The translations under genes and the position numbers were made by a program. Under the pieces are notes generated by a model that ran no database searches, was not told the DNA's origin, and saw only the letters and a program-made list of their open reading frames with translations. DNA of 64,000 nucleotides, from NCBI RefSeq assembly GCF_000802205.1, contig NZ_CP012850.1, positions 1,116,001-1,180,000 on the forward strand. Direction: 5' to 3'. The stretch comes from Candidatus Nitrosocosmicus oleophilus. Lineage in GTDB: Archaea > Thermoproteota > Nitrososphaeria > Nitrososphaerales > Nitrososphaeraceae. Shown piece by piece: positions 44,150 to 53,452 of this stretch (positions are counted from its first letter, which is position 1; each line of letters opens with the position of its first letter).

Positions 44150-45443
44150 ACTTTTTCACCTTCGCTAATGCCGTTTCATAAGCATCTAAAGTTTTTTCAA
44201 GATCTTCCTCATTATGTTGAGTTGAAATAAAACAGGTTTCAAATGGGGAGGGGGGGATAAATACACCTTTTGCGAGTAATATTTTAAACATATCCATAAA
44301 GAACTTTGTATTTGATGATTTTACTGAATAGTAGTTTCTTATTATTTTATCAGAAAAAAAAATTTGAAACATGGAGCCAATAGAATTTATGGTAGCATCA
44401 ATTTTCTTGTCTTGTACCATATTTCTTAACGCTTCAACTAATTTGTCGCAAGTTCTGGCTACTATGGGATATATGATGTTCCTGTCTTCAATTAAGATCT
44501 CTAAAGTTTTCAGCGCTGCTGTTACTGAAATTGGATTCCCAGCGAATGTACTTGCTTGATATACCGATCCACGGGGAGCTAATCCCGACATTATTTCTCT
44601 GCTGCCTGCGAGAAGGGATATTGGATATCCATTTCCCAACGTTTTGGCAAATGTAGCCAAATCTGGTTTTATACCGAAAAATTCACTTGCTCCTCCCAAG
44701 GCTAATCTAAATCCGGTTACCACTTCATCAAATATCAAAACAATGTTGTTTTGTTTAGTTATGTTTCGTATACTATTAAGATAATCTTTTTCAGGAAGAA
44801 TGAGACCTGTATTAGCCATTACTGGTTCAATTATGATGCAAGCAATGTCATTGTGATTCTGTTCATTATCTATCACCGATTTCAGGGACTCAATATCATT
44901 AAACGGAACGGTGATAGTTTTTGAGGCACTCTCTGATAATATGCCATCAGAATATTCTTGACCAGCTGCTCCCGAACCAGCTTTATTTAGGACATAATCA
45001 TAAGCACCATGATATCCACCTTCAAATTTTATAATCTTTGTTTTTCTTGTAAATGCTCTTGCTATTCGAATAGAATGCATCGTTGCCTCTGCTCCAGTAT
45101 TCATAATCCTTATCATTTCTGCACACGGAATTATTTTGGAACAAATTTCTGCTAGGAGAGTTTCCTTTTCCGTAGGTGTACAAAACAAGTTGCCTTTGTC
45201 TATCTGACTCTTTATTTCAGAGCCAATTTGTTGATTACAATGTCCTAGAAAAACCGATCCATAACCTAAGCAATAATCAATTAATACATTACCATCATTG
45301 GTAAATAGCCTACTTGCGTTGGCAGATTCAACAAAAAACGGGTACGGTTGAAAATATCTGACCGGACTATTAACCCCTCCTGGAATCACCTTGGATGCTT
45401 TTTCAAATAGAATACGTGATTTGTCAAATGTTATATCAGTCAT
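44145..45443 (-). CDS. hemL: Glutamate-1-semialdehyde 2,1-aminomutase
   Basis: 432 aa, the usual length. PLP fold-type I: GGVNSPVRYFQPYPFF at the N-terminus, MNTGAEATMHSIRIAR, FEGGYHGAYD, LIFDEVVTGFRLA with the PLP Asp, and FAKTLGNGYPISLLAG with the Schiff-base Lys. It converts glutamate-1-semialdehyde to 5-aminolevulinate, the second step after HemA. ATG start; a TATA-like box about 25 bp upstream suggests a separate leaderless transcript. Confidence 0.95.
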   Translation of the reverse strand: MTDITFDKSRILFEKASKVIPGGVNSPVRYFQPYPFFVESANASRLFTNDGNVLIDYCLGYGSVFLGHCNQQIGSEIKSQIDKGNLFCTPTEKETLLAEICSKIIPCAEMIRIMNTGAEATMHSIRIARAFTRKTKIIKFEGGYHGAYDYVLNKAGSGAAGQEYSDGILSESASKTITVPFNDIESLKSVIDNEQNHNDIACIIIEPVMANTGLILPEKDYLNSIRNITKQNNIVLIFDEVVTGFRLALGGASEFFGIKPDLATFAKTLGNGYPISLLAGSREIMSGLAPRGSVYQASTFAGNPISVTAALKTLEILIEDRNIIYPIVARTCDKLVEALRNMVQDKKIDATINSIGSMFQIFFSDKIIRNYYSVKSSNTKFFMDMFKILLAKGVFIPPSPFETCFISTQHNEEDLEKTLDAYETALAKVKKY

Positions 45444-45461
45444 AAGGTATAATGATATTGT

Positions 45462-45474
45462 TGGTTATATGTTC
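45462..45474 (-). promoter_or_regulatory. Probable TATA box of hemL-hemC-cobA-hemD
   Basis: On the minus strand ACATATAACC lies about 25 bp before the hemL ATG (45443), at the distance expected for a leaderless archaeal mRNA. It supports a separate promoter for this half of the heme gene set. Confidence 0.45.
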
Positions 45475-45830
45475 TAGATATACATTATCTATATATTGTT
45501 GCTTATTATGGTCCCCGGTCTAAAAAACGACAGACCTTCGATCTTTTTTTAATTGGAGTTTTGGATGATTCATTAATTGTTTCGAATTCCATTAGAGATA
45601 CATTTCTACATATATACTTACTTTCATTAGCTACTATTCAGAGAATCGAAACGGATTCTGTTTTTCAATATGTTTACATTTGTTTAGCGTCATATTTATT
45701 ATACAAGGAGTAATTACATTACAAATCTATATGCTATGCCTTATTCGTCAACAACAGGAAAGAGGCATTTTATAAATAGTAGAGCTGGACCTGTATAAGA
45801 AAACTAGTAAAAAATATCCTCAAAAGAAAT

Positions 45831-46033
45831 CTATGAAGAACGCTGTCTCGCTGCTGGTACCAATATTGTTAATATTATTCCAATTATTGCTAGAATAATT
45901 CCTATTTCCTTGCTATGATATTTGCACAAGGAGGCAGCAAGTTTGAAATCAAATATAAAATTACTCCATTTATGGTAATAATAATTCCAGTAACTAAACT
46001 CACATTATATTTGTAACCTTGTTCGAATATCAT
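45831..46033 (-). pseudogene. Frameshifted small two-span membrane protein
   Basis: ATG 46033 begins a frame with a charged, Tyr-containing start (MIFEQGYKYN) and a span (VSLVTGIIITINGVILYLIS) that ends after 43 codons. The next frame immediately gives a second span, KEIGIILAIIGIILTILVP, and a basic end (AARQRSS). Joined, they make a normal two-span protein of about 65 residues. One frameshift near 45910-45920 would explain this. The evidence is reading-frame continuity only. Confidence 0.4.
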
Positions 46034-46254
46034 TGTTAAGGGTAATCTAGTAGCAAGTATAAGGAATGCTCTACCAAAACGCGGACAATATTCCTGTATG
46101 ATATTACATGTTGTATTGATACCATACTTTGACTTTCATTGTGATTTATTTTATAACGATTTTGGTTTACTGAAACTGAAACATCTAATTCCTAAATCTA
46201 AATACTTGACACTTTAGGAGTAAAAATGTAATCTAAATCATCTGCAACATAATC

Positions 46255-46458
46255 TTAAAAGCTAGCAGTTTGTTTCCTGATTTTGGTTTTTTTTCCAAAT
46301 TTTCTTGCCTTCTCCAAAATCCGGTAGTAGGTCATTGTTTGATTAAAAACTAATGAAATAATGAATATAGTTGCGAGTATTACAGCCAGCATGAAAGTTA
46401 ATTGCTGTAGAAAACTCATACCTATTAAAAAAACTAATACACTTATATGTCTAATCAT
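46255..46458 (-). CDS. Small two-span membrane protein, 67 aa
   Basis: ATG start. Two hydrophobic stretches (VLVFLIGMSFLQQLTFMLAV and ILATIFIISLVF) followed by a basic tail (RILEKARKFGKKTKIRK). No family recognised. Lies between the two halves of the heme gene set on the same strand, not adjacent to either. Confidence 0.5.
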   Translation of the reverse strand: MIRHISVLVFLIGMSFLQQLTFMLAVILATIFIISLVFNQTMTYYRILEKARKFGKKTKIRKQTASF

Positions 46459-46684
46459 TTAGATGTGTATTCTTAATTGCTCAACGAATAATTGGTTGTA
46501 AAATCCCATCAATAAATAATTATTTTTAAAAATTCAGATCGCCAAAAGTGGTTAGGCAGGAGACTTACCAGCTACCAGACTATTTCTATATGGATAGATC
46601 TTTTCAAAATACTCTAATTCCTGTTAATTTATCTTTAGTAAGAAATTCATAAAAGATAATAAAGGCAAATGTCCATATGAGTTA

Positions 46685-47272
46685 ATGCAAAATTATGTAA
46701 CATTAATTCTTGTTGTTATTATGATAGGTGGTTTTGCTTTTATAGGCGTTATTGCAACTACCACTTTGGCCCTGCCTCTTGACTTTCTTGACAACACTTA
46801 TGTTTTTGGACCCATTACTGGATTGACTCAAGATAATAACGGTACAATTGATTGGGTACTGGCAGGGGTATGGAGAGCGAGTTTACCTAACGCTACTGAT
46901 GCCTCCTCTAATACAAACAGTAGTTCATTTAATGCAGCAATCGAAATGATTCGACCTGATGGTACTGGTAGACATACACATACTGTAACTGATTTTACTC
47001 TATTAAATTCATCACAATCTGATACTAATTCTACATTCTACAATGGAACTTCCACTGTAAGCCTTGCCAAAGGACCAGCCCTTGACATTCCTACTTCCGT
47101 TACATTGTCGAATAAGAGTATAATATCCATATGGCTCGATCCTGAAAGTGTAGATCATCATTTTGGCGATTCACATACCATATTTGGAATAGTAGCAAGC
47201 CCTGAATTTGACAAATCCATCCAGAATTCTCCTCTACATAACGGAGCCGGCAATAATACACTGGATCATTAA
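46685..47272 (+). CDS. Secreted hypothetical protein, 195 aa
   Basis: TTG or ATG start at 46685 with an N-terminal signal or anchor (LILVVIMIGGFAFIGVIATT). The mature part has VFGPITGLTQDNNGTIDWVL, then MIRPDGTGRHTHTVTDF and, near the C-terminus, a His-Gly-Asp region (DHHFGDSHTIFGIV). Several His, including HTHT and HHF, could bind a metal. The domain recurs, in my experience, in thaumarchaeal secreted proteins of unknown role. It is inserted, on the opposite strand, between the two parts of the heme cluster. Confidence 0.65.
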   Translation: MQNYVTLILVVIMIGGFAFIGVIATTTLALPLDFLDNTYVFGPITGLTQDNNGTIDWVLAGVWRASLPNATDASSNTNSSSFNAAIEMIRPDGTGRHTHTVTDFTLLNSSQSDTNSTFYNGTSTVSLAKGPALDIPTSVTLSNKSIISIWLDPESVDHHFGDSHTIFGIVASPEFDKSIQNSPLHNGAGNNTLDH

Positions 47273-47345
47273 ATAACTGATTTTTTTCTTTTTATTTTTT
47301 GACTTTTAAAAAACTATTTAAATAATGCATCATTGATATTACGAG

Positions 47346-48305
47346 ATGAAGCTTATTCCATTTGCTATTTTAAGCACACTTGTAATTGGTGTGCTGTTAT
47401 TAACAGCGAGCCAATTCTCCGCATATGCACTCGAATTTGCACATAAAACTATGTGGGGAGAGAAAGGAGTTGCTCAAGGTCAATTTAACCAGGTTTCTGG
47501 TATAGGTGTTGACTCTGAAGATAATGTGTATGTATCAGATTTTGCTGGATATACAACCAAAATGATCCAAAAGTTTACTCCTAATGGCACATTTATCCTT
47601 GGTTTCGGTACTTTTGGCAATGGGCCACAGTACTTTACTAATCCTGCTGGCATCGCAATAAATTCTAATAATTCTGTTTACATTGCTGACTTTGGGAATC
47701 CAACGTATGCAATAAAAGAATTTACCTCCAATGGCACTTTTATTCGATCCATCGGTGGATTTGGCCTTGGCCCTGGATTATTTATTAATCCGGGTGGGGT
47801 TGGAGTGGACAAAGAAGATAACCTTTATGCAACAGATTTTGGAGAAAATAATAACGTACAGAAATTCGATCCGAATGGATTTTATGTGATGAGTTTCGGG
47901 TCTCCGGGTATCGGCAATGGTCAATTTAATAATCCTGCAGATGTAGCCGTGGATTCAAATAATAATATTTTTGTAAGTGATTCTAGTAACAACAGAGTAC
48001 AAAAATTCGATCAGAATGGAAACTACTTGATGAAATTCGGAACCTTTGGATCGGGCAATGGTCAATTTAAAGCACCTATTGATTTAGCAATAGATCCTGC
48101 TAACAATGTCTACGTGTCAGATAGTGACAATAACAGGATTCAAGTTTTTGATAATAATGGTAACTATATCACTCAATTTGGAAATACAGGTGCATTACAT
48201 GAAAGGATTGAGGATCCAGTCGGAATTGCGTTGGACTCCCAAGGGGATGTATACGTAGCTGATGGGAAAGACACAGACATTCATGTGTTCTCTCCAATAC
48301 CTTAA
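47346..48305 (+). CDS. Secreted NHL-repeat beta-propeller protein
   Basis: 319 aa. Signal peptide (IPFAILSTLVIGVLLLTASQ, then SAYA) and six NHL repeats, each with GxGxFxxPxGhAhDxxxNhYVxDxxNxRhQ: VYVSDF, VYIADF, LYATDF, IFVSDS, VYVSDS and VYVADG mark the blades. It should fold as a six-bladed propeller outside the cell. NHL proteins bind ligands or proteins; no catalytic site visible. 73 bp after the preceding secreted protein, same strand. Confidence 0.9.
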   Translation: MKLIPFAILSTLVIGVLLLTASQFSAYALEFAHKTMWGEKGVAQGQFNQVSGIGVDSEDNVYVSDFAGYTTKMIQKFTPNGTFILGFGTFGNGPQYFTNPAGIAINSNNSVYIADFGNPTYAIKEFTSNGTFIRSIGGFGLGPGLFINPGGVGVDKEDNLYATDFGENNNVQKFDPNGFYVMSFGSPGIGNGQFNNPADVAVDSNNNIFVSDSSNNRVQKFDQNGNYLMKFGTFGSGNGQFKAPIDLAIDPANNVYVSDSDNNRIQVFDNNGNYITQFGNTGALHERIEDPVGIALDSQGDVYVADGKDTDIHVFSPIP

Positions 48306-48407
48306 TTTTCTATAACTTCATAATTTTCTATATAGTATTATACTTGATTATCTAATGTTTGACTAAGCTATATTCTACTAAACTAAATTAAACTGTGTTT
48401 CATTCCT

Positions 48408-49496
48408 CTAACTATTCTTTAAAATTTCTGCCATTTTTTTTGCATAATAAGATATTATGATATTTGCACCTGCTCGTTTGATAGCAGTCAGAGATTCCGT
48501 TACAGCAAGATTTTCATCCATCCAATTATTCGATGCAGCTGCTTTTATCATAGAATATTCTCCAGATACACTGTATGCTGCTATAGGATGAAGAGTATTT
48601 TGTTTTGCAGCATAAATTAAATCTAAATTGGGTATCGCTGGTTTTATCATTAGTACATCTGCGCCTTCCTCTACATCGGATTTGATTTCTCTACTTGCTT
48701 CTCTTGAATTATTATAGCTCATTTGATATGACAATCTATTTCCAAATTCAGGTTTAGAGTGTGCTGCGTCTCTAAATGGCGAAAAAAACGATGATGCCTG
48801 TTTGGCAGAATATCCCATTATTAGTGTATCCTTAAATTCATTATCATCAAGAATATCTCTTATGGATTTTACTTGGCCATCCATCATGGCTGATGGTGCT
48901 ACTATATCAGCACCGGCGACCGCATGGCTTAAAGCGGTCTTTGACAATATGTCCAAAGATTTGTCGTTATTTATCTCCTTTCCTTGGAAAATTCCGCAAT
49001 GACCATGTGATGTATACTGGCATAGGCATACATCCGTAATTATGACTAATTTATCCCCATAGTTCTTCTTAATGGATTTGATTGTTTTTTGTACAATACC
49101 TTTGTCATTGAATGCATTTTTCCCATTCAGATCTTTCTTTCGTGGGATCCCAAAGAGAATTATTCCCTTAATTCCGAGACTTGAAATACAATCAATTTCT
49201 TCTATGATTTTATCAGGTGAATATCTAAATATTCCTGGCATTGATTCTATTTCCAGATTTTTGTTTATCCCCTCTTGTACAAATACGGGTATAACAAAGT
49301 CTTTTGGAGATAAACGTATCTCTTGAAGGAGTTCTCTTATAGCAGCAGTTTTTCTTAATCTCCTTAATCGCATTTTTGGAAAAAGTTCATAACTATAATG
49401 ATTATTTGAGTTGAAAGTTGTGGTATCTATAAAATCGCTTTCTACACTTTGGTTCTTGTCCATGTTCCTTAATTTATCCACGTTACGGTTTTTCAT
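48408..49496 (-). CDS. hemB: Porphobilinogen synthase (5-aminolevulinate dehydratase)
   Basis: 362 aa; the first about 40 residues are an Asn/Asp-rich extension before MRLRRLRKTAAIRELLQEI, where the core begins. Zinc ligands are the three Cys of DVCLCQYTSHGHCG. Catalytic lysines are in GYSAKQASSFF and VLMIKPAIPNLDL; APSAMMDGQ is the metal/activator site. It joins two 5-aminolevulinates to porphobilinogen. ATG 49496 overlaps the hemA end by 14 bp; ATG 49463 is an alternative. Confidence 0.94.
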   Translation of the reverse strand: MKNRNVDKLRNMDKNQSVESDFIDTTTFNSNNHYSYELFPKMRLRRLRKTAAIRELLQEIRLSPKDFVIPVFVQEGINKNLEIESMPGIFRYSPDKIIEEIDCISSLGIKGIILFGIPRKKDLNGKNAFNDKGIVQKTIKSIKKNYGDKLVIITDVCLCQYTSHGHCGIFQGKEINNDKSLDILSKTALSHAVAGADIVAPSAMMDGQVKSIRDILDDNEFKDTLIMGYSAKQASSFFSPFRDAAHSKPEFGNRLSYQMSYNNSREASREIKSDVEEGADVLMIKPAIPNLDLIYAAKQNTLHPIAAYSVSGEYSMIKAAASNNWMDENLAVTESLTAIKRAGANIIISYYAKKMAEILKNS

Positions 49497-50769
49497 AATT
49501 AAATAACTTTAAAGCCAAATTTATTAATTCATTTTCATTTTTATTACTTGTAAATTCTTTTCGTAAGTTATTCATAGGTGTAGATAGTATCCCTTCTACT
49601 AGTGCATATGAAAACTGTTCCAGTATCTTAACATCATCATCACTAACTCTATTACCAATCAATGATAAGGCCTTTTTAAATTCTTTATTCCTTATCGAAT
49701 CTGCATTCTTGAATATGGTTATTATGGCTGGCTCCGAGCTTTTTCTTTTTAAAATTTCCTTGATTGCTATTAGTTCATCATCTATTATTTTTTCTGCCGA
49801 TTGAATTTCTTTTTTCCTTCTTCCAACATTCTTCTCTACGATTTCTGAAATTTGATCGATATTTACCAATTTGATATTATTTAGAGTAGCAATTTTGTCT
49901 TCTACAGTTCTAGGATTTGATAAATCAAAAATCATTAATCCCTTGTTCCTGTTTTTCATCATATTGGCAATTCTCTCATATGTTAGTAAATAATACGGAG
50001 CAACAGTAGATATGAATACAATGTCTATATTGTCATTGATTTTTTCCAAGGCCGTTTCAAAAGGTATGGGAGAACCAGCTACAGTATCTGCAAATGATCG
50101 TGCTCTTTCAAAAGTTCTACTTGTAACAAAAAATTTCATATTTCTTTGTTTAAGGGCTTTCGCGATTAAACTAGCTCCTTCTCCAGAGCCAATAAGAAGA
50201 ATCTCTTTTTCCTTTATGTCATCAAAATATTCATAGGCTAAATTTACTGCCATAGATCCAACCGACGTGCTTCCTTTGTTAATACCTGTTAAAGTTCTAA
50301 CTCTACTTCCTATTTTTATTGTCTTGTCAAAAAGTATGTTTAGATTCGGACCTGCAAACCCGTTTTTTCTTGAAAACTCTAGGGATCTTTTGACCTGACC
50401 TAAAATTTGATCCTCTCCTACTACTAACGAATCTAGCCCAGATGTTAAGTTCACCAGATGTTTTAAAGCTTCTTCTCCATCGTTTATTATTATGTTATTT
50501 TTCACTTGATCTGCTGGTAAATTTATTAGAGAAGACCATGCATTGATCAAATTATCATAATCGGGATTTAGCCCTACACCATAAATTTCAACGCGATTAC
50601 ATGTCTGTAAAATTATACATTCTTGCAAATCAGCTAAATTCAGCAGGTGCTGATGAGCATCAAAAACATCTTTAAAAGCAAATTTTTCTAATATGTGAAT
50701 AGGGGAGTTTTTAAATGTGACTCTAATATTGACAAATTGTGATGATTGTACTCCAAGATATAGCGTCAT
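49483..50769 (-). CDS. hemA: Glutamyl-tRNA reductase
   Basis: 428 aa. N-terminal domain with the catalytic Cys in ILQTCNRVEIYG; GLDSLVVGEDQILGQVK; NADPH site ILLIGSGEGASLIAKAL; FDLSNPRTVED; C-terminal helical dimer domain. It reduces glutamate on tRNA-Glu to glutamate-1-semialdehyde, first step of C5 tetrapyrrole synthesis. Its start overlaps the stop of the upstream Met8-type gene (ATGA), so translation is coupled. Length as usual. Confidence 0.95.
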   Translation of the reverse strand: MTLYLGVQSSQFVNIRVTFKNSPIHILEKFAFKDVFDAHQHLLNLADLQECIILQTCNRVEIYGVGLNPDYDNLINAWSSLINLPADQVKNNIIINDGEEALKHLVNLTSGLDSLVVGEDQILGQVKRSLEFSRKNGFAGPNLNILFDKTIKIGSRVRTLTGINKGSTSVGSMAVNLAYEYFDDIKEKEILLIGSGEGASLIAKALKQRNMKFFVTSRTFERARSFADTVAGSPIPFETALEKINDNIDIVFISTVAPYYLLTYERIANMMKNRNKGLMIFDLSNPRTVEDKIATLNNIKLVNIDQISEIVEKNVGRRKKEIQSAEKIIDDELIAIKEILKRKSSEPAIITIFKNADSIRNKEFKKALSLIGNRVSDDDVKILEQFSYALVEGILSTPMNNLRKEFTSNKNENELINLALKLFNYEKP

Positions 50770-51440
50770 CTGCCTTTATTATCCTCCCATTTATCTAATG
50801 TATTAATAATTCTTTCTTTGACCTTATTCATGTTATTTTTTGCTACTAATTCTTGAATCTCTTGATCGTCTACTAAACTATACAAAAACATCCTTCTTTC
50901 ATGCTGATTCTTTATGTAGTTTCTTACATGTTCTCTGGCAAATTCTTGAATTTTAATATTATCTGTATCTTTTTTCCCTATTATATTTTTTATAGCATTT
51001 TCAATTCTATCTCTGATAATCTTGCTCATCAAGGGGCTTTTTCCTGACGTGGAGATTGCTATCTGAATAGTTTCATCAATATTTATTATAGATGTGAAAA
51101 AGAAATCACTTGATGAGGCATCATCCATGCTATAAGAAAGTATGCCCTTCTCCTTTGCCCTAGCTATAATTTTTTTGTTCAAAAATGGATCATTAGTGGA
51201 CGCAAAAACTATAAAAATATCGCTAAATTCGTCTATGATATTTGGATCTTCAATTTTTCTCCTTATTATTATGATTGGGGTGTTTTTACCCTCTATTTCG
51301 TATAGTGATTCATTGACAGTTTCGCTTACTATTATTATTTTACAATCCTGATTAGACAACGATTTTATCCTCTTTGCACCTTCCATGCCCGCCCCAATTA
51401 CCAAGATATTCCTGCCTTTCAAGTTTAAATCAACAATCAC
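50766..51440 (-). CDS. Precorrin-2 dehydrogenase / sirohydrochlorin ferrochelatase-like (Met8/CysG N-terminal type)
   Basis: 224 aa. N-terminal NAD site NILVIGAGMEGAKRI, then IFIVFASTNDPFLNKKI, SDFFFTSIINIDETIQIAIS and TSGKSPLMSKIIRDRIE, the Met8p/CysG(N) signature. It oxidises precorrin-2 to sirohydrochlorin and may insert iron to give siroheme. GTG start. It is first in the transcript met8-type, hemA, hemB, which fits co-regulation with heme synthesis; cobA, which makes its substrate, is in the other half of the set 8 kb away. Confidence 0.88.
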   Translation of the reverse strand: MIVDLNLKGRNILVIGAGMEGAKRIKSLSNQDCKIIIVSETVNESLYEIEGKNTPIIIIRRKIEDPNIIDEFSDIFIVFASTNDPFLNKKIIARAKEKGILSYSMDDASSSDFFFTSIINIDETIQIAISTSGKSPLMSKIIRDRIENAIKNIIGKKDTDNIKIQEFAREHVRNYIKNQHERRMFLYSLVDDQEIQELVAKNNMNKVKERIINTLDKWEDNKGR

Positions 51441-51649
51441 ATCTATTACAGATCGTTTTCAATTTGATTTAATATAGTTTATTTAATAAACTAGATTATC
51501 TCAGACTCTAAATAATAAACTAGAATTTCTGTGTCCATTCTTTATCGTTTGCTTAGTCCAATTGTGTATTTTTTTAAATTACCTTTAACATTGTTTAGTC
51601 CGAATTATTAGCATTATTGAAATATTGGAATAGATAAGATATTGTATAT

Positions 51650-52672
51650 TTGAATTTTAGTCCAGATTCTAGTCCGTTTTTTAATACTAAGTCAAATAAA
51701 AGTCCTTTTTCTTTAGATTTATTACCTAATTTACCTGATGATACGATAAGGTTATTAAAAGAGTCAGGCTTTTTGTCCATAAAGGATCTGGTTATTGAGG
51801 GACCGATTGAAATTTCTGCTAGAGTTGGAATCAATATCGATGATTCTATCTTCATTTATAATCAATCTATTACATTTCTTGAGGATCTAGGAATAATGGA
51901 AAAGCGATTTACCCCAGCTACAACCTTGTATCACAAACGAAAAAAAATTGGAAGGATTTCTACTGGTTCTAAGAACTTCGACAAACTTCTTGGCGGTGGA
52001 ATTGAAACTAATGCTATTACTGAGGTCTATGGGGAATTTGGAACTGGGAAAACGCAGTTATGTCATACTGCTTGTGTAATGGTGCAACTTGATCATTCGG
52101 ATGGTGGGCTAGAAGGCGGAGCACTCTATATTGATACCGAAAATACTTTTAGACCGGAAAGAATTGATGCCATTTCGAGAGCCCGTGCCCTAAACCCCAC
52201 TAAAGTTCTTGATAACATTGTGGTTGCAAAGGCGTACAGTAGTTCGCATCAGGAACTAATATTGTCTGAGTCAAGCAAAATAATTGAATCTCAAGATATA
52301 AAGTTAATGATATTTGATTCTGCAATTTCTTTATACCGTTCCGAATTTCTGGGATTATCTACACTATCAATCCGTCAACAGCGATTGAATAAGTTAGTTC
52401 ACACTATTATGAGGATCGCTCAAACTCACCAAATCGCCGTCTTACTAACCAATCAGGTTCAATCATCACCAGAGTCGGGTTTTGCTGGGAATGCCTTTAA
52501 AGCTGCTGGAGGAAATATCTTCGCACATTCTAGTACATACCGGATTTTCCTGAGAAAGGCAGACAGAAATCGGATCGCTAGAATTGTCGATTCACCAAAT
52601 CACCCTGAGAGTGAAATTTTGTTTACAATAGGAGAATCTGGAATTTCTGATCCTATAAAAAATAAAACATAA
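51650..52672 (+). CDS. radA: DNA repair and recombination protein RadA
   Basis: 340 aa. N-terminal helix-hairpin-helix domain (LPDDTIRLLKESGFLSIKDL), then the polymerisation motif region and the RecA core: Walker A GEFGTGKTQ (128-136), Walker B LMIFDSAISLY, L2-region text SGFAGNAFKAAGGN, and QQRLNKLVHTIMRIAQTH. It forms filaments on single-stranded DNA and drives strand exchange. TTG start, preceding the N-terminal domain. A minus-strand frame over its start is a shadow. Next gene L21e is 59 bp away. Confidence 0.94.
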   Translation: MNFSPDSSPFFNTKSNKSPFSLDLLPNLPDDTIRLLKESGFLSIKDLVIEGPIEISARVGINIDDSIFIYNQSITFLEDLGIMEKRFTPATTLYHKRKKIGRISTGSKNFDKLLGGGIETNAITEVYGEFGTGKTQLCHTACVMVQLDHSDGGLEGGALYIDTENTFRPERIDAISRARALNPTKVLDNIVVAKAYSSSHQELILSESSKIIESQDIKLMIFDSAISLYRSEFLGLSTLSIRQQRLNKLVHTIMRIAQTHQIAVLLTNQVQSSPESGFAGNAFKAAGGNIFAHSSTYRIFLRKADRNRIARIVDSPNHPESEILFTIGESGISDPIKNKT

Positions 52673-52731
52673 GTAGAGATATTGTATTTTATTGTAAATA
52701 ATTTTTATTAGGGTATTTATGAAAAGATGTT

Positions 52732-53016
52732 ATGCCCTCATCACACGGAACTAGAAGGAAATCTCGATCGATATTAACAAAATCTAACAAAATTACAGGT
52801 ATATCATATTTGCTTATCGAATATAAACCAGGTGATAAAGTTGTAATTGATATAGATCCAAGCGAGCATAATACTATGCCTCATAGACGTTTTCAGGGCA
52901 AAGTTGGAGTAATCGAGCATGTTGGCAGACGAATCGTTAGAGTCGTCGTAGTGTTCGGAAGTAAGCCAAAGTACTTGCAAACAAAACTTAACCATATTCG
53001 ACCCATAGTTGTCTAA
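52732..53016 (+). CDS. rpl21e: 50S ribosomal protein L21e
   Basis: 94 aa, the normal length. Typical text is MPSSHGTRRKSRSILTKS at the N-terminus, YKPGDKVVIDIDPSEH, MPHRRFQGKVGVIEHVGRR and LNHIRPI at the end. A large-subunit ribosomal protein of archaea and eukaryotes. It heads the conserved archaeal series L21e, Rpb4/F, DUF655, Dim1, here intact and in the same order. Confidence 0.97.
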   Translation: MPSSHGTRRKSRSILTKSNKITGISYLLIEYKPGDKVVIDIDPSEHNTMPHRRFQGKVGVIEHVGRRIVRVVVVFGSKPKYLQTKLNHIRPIVV

Positions 53017-53031
53017 CTAACTAAAAAGTGT

Positions 53032-53409
53032 GTGCTTGATTTGCCCGAAGTAATAAAAAGAGAGATCGTCACTTTGTCTGAAGTGAAAAAAATATTAGAG
53101 ACAATTCCTGTGGATGAAATGGATCAAATTCAACGTTGGACATTTGATTACTCTAAGAAGTTTTCAAAGGTTGATTACGAGCCAGCTAAAGAAATGGTCG
53201 ATAGGCTTGTGGCTGAGGGTGATTTGACCAATGAAGAGTCTGTAGAATTGGTAAATGTAATGCCACGTTCCATAGAAGAATTAAGGGCTTTTACCTTTGG
53301 GTGGAAAAAATTAATAGTTACAGAAAAACTTGAAAAGATAAAATCCATTTTACTCTCTAATAATGAGAATAATGGGGACGAACAACTTCAATCCCAAGTT
53401 GAAAGTTAA
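53032..53409 (+). CDS. rpoF: DNA-directed RNA polymerase subunit F (Rpb4)
   Basis: 125 aa, all helical, with VIKREIVTLSEVKKILETI, RWTFDYSKKFSKVD, and VELVNVMPRSIEELRAF, the RpoF/Rpb4 signature (LVNxxPxxxxELRxh). Together with RpoE (Rpb7) it forms the stalk of the archaeal RNA polymerase. TTG start, 15 bp after L21e. Confidence 0.95.
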   Translation: MLDLPEVIKREIVTLSEVKKILETIPVDEMDQIQRWTFDYSKKFSKVDYEPAKEMVDRLVAEGDLTNEESVELVNVMPRSIEELRAFTFGWKKLIVTEKLEKIKSILLSNNENNGDEQLQSQVES

Positions 53410-53452
53410 ATAAAAAGTCATTACTTATATATTTGTAAAGGTAAAACAAATT

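Larger units (their letters stand above)
45444..46254. other. Intergenic with decayed membrane-protein gene
   Basis: About 810 bp between hemL and a small membrane-protein gene. It contains the frameshifted two-span gene listed separately (45831-46033) and otherwise nothing I can support. Confidence 0.5.
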
